From contig CAYMFU010000225.1 of the NCBI GenBank assembly GCA_964389805.1, forward strand, positions 1 to 10,586: DNA of 10,586 nt, read 5' to 3'. This document shows, one piece after another, positions 5,221 to 10,586 of the stretch. Under the pieces are notes generated by a model. The model saw only the letters and a program-made list of their open reading frames with translations. It was not told where the DNA came from and did not search any database. Numbering within the stretch: the first letter of the stretch is position 1; each line of letters begins with the position of its first letter. The DNA is from JAGTVG01 sp964389805. Lineage in GTDB: Bacteria > Bacteroidota > Bacteroidia > Cytophagales > Cyclobacteriaceae. Position numbers and translations under genes: made by a program.

Positions 5221-7569
5221 TTAATTTCCTTCGTTGATCCAGATATCCAGTCTGGGGGAATCCCAGGAATAAGGTTTACCCAGAATATCAAAATCACCAT
5301 CACCATCCAGATCCGAAACCCAGGATTCATGGTTCCCATATCCAACATTAATGATGGTCTTTCTGAAGTTACCTTTGCCATCACCTAATAAGATCTGGGC
5401 TTTGCTATCCGGATTCCCTTCACCAAACCGCATTTCAGCACTGAAAACATCCAGATATCCATCCTGATTAAAATCCACGGTATGCAAAGTATGACCATTA
5501 TCAACCTCTTCCAGGATTTCTCTGCCAGTCCAGGTCCCCTCTAAATATTCATACATGAGCATAGGTGCAATACCATCGCCAACTACCAATATAACTTCAG
5601 GCCTTCCTCCTGCTATGAACTGCCCCACAGCCGATCTGGTGAATGTGTAACTTGCATCGATAATATTTTCTTTAAATCCATTATCTCCATCGAATTTAAA
5701 CCATCTTCCACCTCCAACGATGTCAAGTATTCCATCACAATCAATATCAGCCTTAGCCAGCCCTTCGTGCTCGTTTGTTCCCTTCCATCCCGGATAACCT
5801 TCCTGGCCTAATTGTTCCATCTGACTGTCATCACTATAGGTATAGACCACTTTCAATTCCCATTCATTTACAGATTTCGGATTGTCAGGGGTCTCAGCCC
5901 AGAACAGTTTTCTGGCATTCTGGTTCCAGAAGACCAGTTCATCTTTACCATCCCCATCATAATCTCCAAAAAGCTGGTCGTGGTGCTTGTTCTCGCCTGA
6001 TGATTTAATGTTGTAGCGATCCCAGGGCTTAACAGGGTCATAATCCGGATATGGATTCTCCCACCACCATACTTCATTACTTCTCCCTTCCCCGGCAAAG
6101 ACAATGTCATCATCCCCATCACCATCGATGTCATTAAAGGTAGAACCGGCTTCTATACGCATACTCTCTGCATCCACTATATACCTGTCCCATTTATAAT
6201 TATTGAATTTGTACCAGGTAACAGCTGGGGCCGTAGTCCGTTCCGTAATGACAAAATCATTAATGCCGTCTTTGTCAATATCAAGAACCAATGCAGCCGT
6301 TTGTTGCCCACCCTCATTTGGAACTGGCAAATCTCCATTCACAGTTGAATAGTGTGACCATTTAACCGGTTTGGGAGGAATCGCGTCATTACGCCACAGG
6401 TGAACATATTTATAATTATCCCATCCAATACTGACGATATCCAGATCGCCATCTTCCTCCATATCTGCAAGCTGAGTGCCCAGATGACTTTCTTTCCCCA
6501 TATCAACTATTGTCTTTTTGAACATTCCCGTACCGTCGTTTTCCCAGATCTGCGTTTCAAGGCCAGAACCTTTATGTTCATTAGTAAGGAGGTCCAGATC
6601 ACCATCTCCATCCAGGTCAGCGATATCCAGGTTATTCATGGAATATTGAGTGACTACTCTATTCCTAACCCATTCTCCGGATCCGGGGTCTTCCGGCTGT
6701 TGATACCAGAATAAATTACCATCCGGCTCTTTTCCCGGATACCTCTCTTCAGAAATGACTATATCCGATTTTCCATCGCCATTCAGGTCGCCGATCTCCA
6801 CCCGGTCAATCGGATGGTTGGATTCTCCAATTTCATATGATTTCCATTCAGCTGTTAAATCTCCAGGATTTTCGTGCCAGGTCACGATCAATGGTTCAGG
6901 GCTGTTTTCAGGTCTTCTTCCTGCAGCAATATCCATGTCGCCATCGCCATCGACATCACCTACCCCGATCCCTTCATCAGAGGTATTCTTACCAATTAAA
7001 ATCCTTTTCCACTTGTTCTTGTCTGGGTTTTTGGGTATTTCAAAACAATATATATTCCCGTCCCCGGCAATCAATACCTCTTCTGGCCCTCCCGGAACGA
7101 TTTGCCCTTTTTCAAATCCCTGGCTGTTCTTATGGCTTGTAGCTGGTACTTCACCAATTTTTTGTATACTCCATTTCGTTCCTTCGTTGTTCTCTGATTC
7201 CAGCCAGAACACATCCGGTAAAGATTGGGCGATTACATCGGCATATTCATCCCCATCGACATCGATATATAGAATAGCATCCACATTCTGCCCCAGATCA
7301 ACTTTTTCCCACTCAGCATTCATTGATCCACCTGGATTGATATAAACATGACGCCCGGTTACAATATCGAGAAATCCATCGAAATTTACATCTCCCATAT
7401 CCACCCCAAAGTACCTGAGCCAACCAGGATCTCCAAAATCTCCATACTTCGAATTGGCGTTGTCGATTTCTATATATTCCCATTCATCCAAATAGGGAAT
7501 CTGTGAAAAGGACCTTGGAGAAGTAATACATAAAATAACCAGGATAATTAAAGCAGATTTAGTTTTCAT
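5221..7569 (-). CDS. secreted FG-GAP/VCBS double beta-propeller protein
   Basis: This 782-residue protein has a signal peptide at 1-22 (ALIILVILCITSP, cleavage likely at SFS|Q) and no lipobox or C-terminal sorting domain. Calcium-binding DxDxDGxxD-type loops begin at residues 60, 103, 205, 261, 318, 369, 430, 480, 536, 608, 699 and 753. Two further blades without acidic loops are marked by GG-PEV motifs near 160 and 655. The 43-91 residue spacing then gives 7 + 7 blades, i.e. two seven-bladed propellers (about 45-400 and 415-782). Known FG-GAP/VCBS propellers bind ligands, and some relatives are polysaccharide lyases; no catalytic residue can be assigned here. The gene starts 144 bp after the lipoprotein gene on the same strand, so co-transcription is plausible but not certain. 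There is no Shine-Dalgarno sequence before the ATG. The long plus-strand frames across it are antisense shadows of its repeats. Confidence 0.88.
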   Translation of the reverse strand: MKTKSALIILVILCITSPRSFSQIPYLDEWEYIEIDNANSKYGDFGDPGWLRYFGVDMGDVNFDGFLDIVTGRHVYINPGGSMNAEWEKVDLGQNVDAILYIDVDGDEYADVIAQSLPDVFWLESENNEGTKWSIQKIGEVPATSHKNSQGFEKGQIVPGGPEEVLIAGDGNIYCFEIPKNPDKNKWKRILIGKNTSDEGIGVGDVDGDGDMDIAAGRRPENSPEPLIVTWHENPGDLTAEWKSYEIGESNHPIDRVEIGDLNGDGKSDIVISEERYPGKEPDGNLFWYQQPEDPGSGEWVRNRVVTQYSMNNLDIADLDGDGDLDLLTNEHKGSGLETQIWENDGTGMFKKTIVDMGKESHLGTQLADMEEDGDLDIVSIGWDNYKYVHLWRNDAIPPKPVKWSHYSTVNGDLPVPNEGGQQTAALVLDIDKDGINDFVITERTTAPAVTWYKFNNYKWDRYIVDAESMRIEAGSTFNDIDGDGDDDIVFAGEGRSNEVWWWENPYPDYDPVKPWDRYNIKSSGENKHHDQLFGDYDGDGKDELVFWNQNARKLFWAETPDNPKSVNEWELKVVYTYSDDSQMEQLGQEGYPGWKGTNEHEGLAKADIDCDGILDIVGGGRWFKFDGDNGFKENIIDASYTFTRSAVGQFIAGGRPEVILVVGDGIAPMLMYEYLEGTWTGREILEEVDNGHTLHTVDFNQDGYLDVFSAEMRFGEGNPDSKAQILLGDGKGNFRKTIINVGYGNHESWVSDLDGDGDFDILGKPYSWDSPRLDIWINEGN
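5275..7398 (-). repeat. tandem propeller-blade repeats inside the secreted protein gene
   Basis: Fourteen blade units of roughly 45-90 codons each, twelve with an acidic calcium loop and two degenerate. At DNA level the loops recur on the plus strand as 'ATC.CCATC.CCATC'-like runs, for example around 6110-6130, 6600-6620 and 6935-6960. Confidence 0.75.
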
Positions 7570-7603
7570 TGGATCAAAAAATTTAAAAAATGAGTGATTA
7601 AAA

Positions 7604-7619
7604 ATAAAAGATTAAACTC
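7604..7619 (-). promoter_or_regulatory. sequence element shared with the receptor gene's upstream region (copy 2)
   Basis: On the minus strand this reads GAGTTTAATCTTTTAT, 35-50 bp before the propeller ATG. It matches the element upstream of the receptor gene (4949-4963) except for one extra T. Distance and strand suit a promoter-proximal site, but there is no recognised consensus. Confidence 0.25.
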
Positions 7620-7713
7620 TCATGTAAAATATTTTATAGGACAAATAAGAAGCAATCAGAAACAATTTAAAAAAAGTTTTAATTTTATTGAGTGAAACCG
7701 GAGGCAAATAATA

Positions 7714-8586
7714 TTAATGAACTTTGGGAAACCGCCCCATCATCTTTTTAAATAGACCATGATCCTCCTTGGATGAAATGTCCATTTCCTCAAATCCGAT
7801 CACAAACCGTTGGCCCTCATCATGAAAAAGCGATTTTGCACCTTTATCACGGCCAAATCCAAAAACCACCATACCATCCGGTGAGATCACACCTTCTTTA
7901 GTATTCCCCAGATAGGAAAAAGTATCCATCAATTGATCTGTTTGTATATGTAATATAAAGAATACCCTGTTAACCGATTCATCACCAAAATAAACCCATT
8001 GCCAATGATAGTATTCTGCGTTATTGAAGTAATAGTCAGGGATACTTTTATTTGGTCCTCCTTTGTCAGTACCCCAATACTGGAACTGGGGTCTGTAAGC
8101 ACCGGCCGGCGTCCCTTCATATAGAAACCAGTACGAGTGATCCGGATCAACTTTCTCAATGAGCATTTCTGCATAATCGGGATAAAAAGTCCAGGTCCAT
8201 TCCCACTTCCCGGAATTTGAAACTGTTTTGATCCGATTATCAGAAACCAGAATGCTATTACATTGATTAAATCCAGGATGTCCCGCACCACTATCCTCAG
8301 ACCTGAAAACCAGGTTGGGCAATCCCCTGTATTCAGAGGCTGCATTCAGTGGATACTCCTGTATCGAATCGCCTCCAAAACCTATCCAATCATTACCTTC
8401 TATATCAACAATACTGGAAAATCCACCAGCTTCCTTCTGGTAATATAAAACTGCGTTGTTCAGTTTAATCTCAAAGCATTCCTGTCCCTCATCCATCACA
8501 CCATCCACTATTCTTACTTTTTGACAACCTGACAAGGAGGACAGGTAAATCAATAAGGCACATAAAGAAAATAAACTTTTGGTCAT
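7714..8586 (-). CDS. lipoprotein of unrecognised family, rich in aromatic motifs
   Basis: This 290-residue protein has a lipoprotein signal peptide with lipobox LSGC (Cys21), followed by QKV, so it should be lipid-anchored in the cell envelope. The mature part is rich in Trp and Tyr: DWIGFGG (66-72), YRGLPNLVF (86-94), GHPGF (102-106), KWEWTWTFYPDYAE (127-140), YWFLYEGTPAG (152-162), YYHWQWVYFGDE (192-203) and VVFGFGRDKG (240-249). The opening GGFSSIVDIEGNDW resembles the first strands of galactose-mutarotase-like beta-sandwich proteins, a weak fold guess that would fit sugar binding. I know similar-looking proteins only as uncharacterised. It starts 9 bp after the peptidase stop, so the two are almost certainly co-transcribed, and it precedes the propeller gene. 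Confidence 0.85.
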   Translation of the reverse strand: MTKSLFSLCALLIYLSSLSGCQKVRIVDGVMDEGQECFEIKLNNAVLYYQKEAGGFSSIVDIEGNDWIGFGGDSIQEYPLNAASEYRGLPNLVFRSEDSGAGHPGFNQCNSILVSDNRIKTVSNSGKWEWTWTFYPDYAEMLIEKVDPDHSYWFLYEGTPAGAYRPQFQYWGTDKGGPNKSIPDYYFNNAEYYHWQWVYFGDESVNRVFFILHIQTDQLMDTFSYLGNTKEGVISPDGMVVFGFGRDKGAKSLFHDEGQRFVIGFEEMDISSKEDHGLFKKMMGRFPKVH

Positions 8587-8595
8587 GAATTCTTC

Positions 8596-10586
8596 TTAAA
8601 GACTATTTTCCTTTTTTAATTTCACATATTTTTCAAGCCACTGATCCATTTCCCATAACATATGTAAAATTGATTCTTCCGACCTGTAACCATGACTTTC
8701 ATTGGGAAGCATTACCAATCGCGTTGTTCCACCATGCCCTTTGATGGCATTATAGAACCGTCTGCTTTGCAAGGGGAAGGTACCTGAGTTATTATCTGCT
8801 TCTCCATGTATCAATAATATTGGTTCATTTACTTTATCAGCATGCATAAAAGGTGACATTTGAAAATATATCTCCGGAGCCTCCCAGAATGTCCGCTCTT
8901 CCGCCTGAAATCCAAATGGAGTCAGGGAACGGTTATATGCACCGCTTCTGGCGATACCGGCTGCAAATAAATCAGAATGGGCCAATAAGTTTGCTGTCAT
9001 AAATGCCCCGTAAGAATGTCCTCCAATAGCGATCCGGTTTTTATCTGCTATTCCCATATCAACCAGCTTCTTGATGGCTGCCTGAGCGTTGGCGACCAAC
9101 TGAGGTACAAATGTATCATTTGGCTCTTCATCCTTCTCTCCTACAACCGGCATACTTACATCATCAAAAATGGCATATCCCCTGGTAATCCAGAATAAAG
9201 GGGACCCATAATTTAGTCCTATGAACTGATACGGTGATCCGGTCACCTGCCCAGCAGCATCCTTACTTTTAAATTCATCCGGATAAGCCCACATGATCAC
9301 AGGTGGAGGGCCATCTTCTTTTTTATACCCTTCCGGTAGGTAGAGATCACCCTTTAAAGGCAATCCATCAGCCCTTTCATAATGAATTACCTCCTTTTTA
9401 ATGTCCTCCAGAGCTTTATAAGGGTTTGTAAAGCTGGTAAGTGAAGTTAGTTTACCCTTTTTCAGGTTACGTATAAATACATTCGCAGGCATGTCTGAAG
9501 ACTCGCGATAGGTAAGCACAATTTCTTTATTTGTGTCTATCAACTTGATTGGTCTTTCATACCAGGGTGCCTCGCTCCTCCATAACCTAGTTGTTGTTTC
9601 TTTTTTAACATTATACATATCAACAAAAGGCCTGTTACCTTCAGGTGAGGCCCCCCTACCAAAGAGATATAGGGCATTACCTTTCGTCAATAATACTTGT
9701 TTCCCATTTGTATTGAATTTTGATTGAAATGTTCCGGGGTCATTATATCTGTCTTCATAAGACCGATCAAATATTGTTTTCTTTGAACCTTCCGGGCGGG
9801 CAGGGCTGAAACTACTTGTTATAATTTGCCTAGTTGACCACCAATATTCGCTTGAAATGGCTAAATCTTCCTTTCCCCATATGATACCGCTATATCTGAG
9901 ATTAAATTTTATGGATGGAATGGCTGCATCATGGAAAGGAGCTGCTTTATGGAATAACTGATCACGATATTCCACATCATTTGCCGGGTCACCCTCATCC
10001 AGGGCTTCTACCCAATACAGATCAGCGGGTTTATCCGAACGCCATGTAAAGGCCCTTGGCCCCTTTCTCACCGCATTAAATCCTATAGGGATCTCTTCCG
10101 CTAATGGGATATTCGCAATTTGCTCTACTTGAGCACTTTCAGGATCCAATACTTCAACCACAAGTGGAAATCGATAATAGGGTACTAGATAGGAAAATGG
10201 TTTGTGAATTTTCTGTACAAGTATATAGTTTCCATCTGGGGATGGAGAAATTGAATACATAATCCCTTTATCTCCTATTCTCATATTATTTCCATCCAGA
10301 TCAGAAAGAACAAGCTGAGAGCTGGTATAATACTTAAACAAGTCTTCATCATATTTATTCTGCAGAAGATCCTGGTAAGTTCTGGAAGGAGCCTTCCGTC
10401 CAATGGTTTCCTGTACAATCGGGCCTATAGGCGTTCTGCTTTTATCCGGTGGCATTTTTCTGGAAACATCGATGGCCTTATAAACTATTCGATAACTATC
10501 AGAGAACCATTGAAAAGGATTTCCTCCAATTGCATCATTAATATTATTTTCAGATATGGTTATCAGTGATTTTTTCTCCAGTTCAT
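8596..10586 (-). CDS. S9-family serine peptidase, glutamyl-endopeptidase-like (5' end outside the window)
   Basis: The frame runs open to the window edge, so the Met at 10455 (MPPDKSR) is internal. About 43 more in-frame codons precede it, including GNPFQWFSDS, a motif of the propeller domain in plant and bacterial glutamyl-endopeptidase-like S9 proteins. Counting from that Met, residues ~1-350 are propeller blades (PIGPIVQE, RTYQDLLQN, YYTSSQLVLSDLDG, SPSPDGNYIL) and ~360-615 are the alpha/beta-hydrolase catalytic domain. The triad is Ser481 in GGHSYGAF, Asp554 in HGEADNNSG and His588 in NESHGYRS. The enzyme should cleave peptides, with access to the active site gated by the propeller. Relatives are usually exported with an N-terminal signal; that region, perhaps 150-200 residues, is missing here. 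It is the first visible gene of the minus-strand cluster, and the lipoprotein gene follows after 9 bp. Confidence 0.9.
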   Translation of the reverse strand, partial: ELEKKSLITISENNINDAIGGNPFQWFSDSYRIVYKAIDVSRKMPPDKSRTPIGPIVQETIGRKAPSRTYQDLLQNKYDEDLFKYYTSSQLVLSDLDGNNMRIGDKGIMYSISPSPDGNYILVQKIHKPFSYLVPYYRFPLVVEVLDPESAQVEQIANIPLAEEIPIGFNAVRKGPRAFTWRSDKPADLYWVEALDEGDPANDVEYRDQLFHKAAPFHDAAIPSIKFNLRYSGIIWGKEDLAISSEYWWSTRQIITSSFSPARPEGSKKTIFDRSYEDRYNDPGTFQSKFNTNGKQVLLTKGNALYLFGRGASPEGNRPFVDMYNVKKETTTRLWRSEAPWYERPIKLIDTNKEIVLTYRESSDMPANVFIRNLKKGKLTSLTSFTNPYKALEDIKKEVIHYERADGLPLKGDLYLPEGYKKEDGPPPVIMWAYPDEFKSKDAAGQVTGSPYQFIGLNYGSPLFWITRGYAIFDDVSMPVVGEKDEEPNDTFVPQLVANAQAAIKKLVDMGIADKNRIAIGGHSYGAFMTANLLAHSDLFAAGIARSGAYNRSLTPFGFQAEERTFWEAPEIYFQMSPFMHADKVNEPILLIHGEADNNSGTFPLQSRRFYNAIKGHGGTTRLVMLPNESHGYRSEESILHMLWEMDQWLEKYVKLKKENSL

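Noticed and set aside
5868..6134. 88-codon minus-strand frame inside the propeller gene
   Set aside because: Out-of-frame shadow of the repeat coding sequence; a Met/Thr/Ser-rich product with no domain.
6755..7345. 196-codon open frame on the plus strand
   Set aside because: It is antisense to the propeller gene. Its Ser/Pro/Ile-rich translation is the mirror of the repeated Asp/Gly codons, and the minus-strand protein is plainly the real product.
7929..8345. 138-codon minus-strand frame overlapping the lipoprotein gene
   Set aside because: It lies in another frame of the lipoprotein gene, which has a lipobox, consistent protein character and operon spacing; the overlapping frame has none of these.

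Overview
The window looks like chromosomal DNA from a member of the Bacteroidota, perhaps a Cytophagales- or Flavobacteriia-like free-living bacterium. The base composition is AT-rich. Most genes lack a good Shine-Dalgarno sequence, and one candidate promoter has the TAnnTTTG -7 element typical of the phylum. The 800-residue outer-membrane protein has the CarboxypepD_reg / plug / OMP beta-barrel order characteristic of this group. The phylum call is an inference from gene style; no rRNA or marker gene is present. I see no tRNA, CRISPR array, insertion sequence or integrase.

Left part (1-2201). A possible membrane-protein gene runs off the left edge on the minus strand. A gene-poor stretch follows, holding a palindrome, an AT-rich hairpin and, next to the stop of a small four-helix membrane protein, a reading frame that looks like the last ~30 residues of an alpha/beta hydrolase (a probable gene remnant). 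A divergent gene on the plus strand encodes a 348-residue DUF481-type outer-membrane beta-barrel protein.

Middle (2202-5220). The DUF481 gene converges on the gene for a TonB-dependent-receptor-like protein. The spacer holds a clear stem-loop terminator and a textbook TetR-type operator palindrome with no gene to regulate. Upstream of the receptor gene is a 366-bp gene-free stretch.

Right part (5221-10586). Three minus-strand genes are probably functionally linked, in transcription order: an S9-family serine peptidase of the glutamyl-endopeptidase-like type (truncated by the window edge), a 290-residue lipoprotein of unrecognised, tryptophan/tyrosine-rich type only 9 bp downstream, and a secreted 782-residue protein that reads as two consecutive seven-bladed FG-GAP/VCBS beta-propellers. 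The receptor follows 366 bp further on.

All products of the right part should be exported or envelope-associated. A working model is extracellular processing or binding of a glycan, glycopeptide or peptide substrate, with the receptor possibly serving uptake. There is no SusD partner or recognised glycoside hydrolase in view, so the substrate cannot be named. Nothing here is a clearly new defence or mobile system. The most interesting items are the lipoprotein/propeller pair, the orphan operator and the hydrolase remnant.
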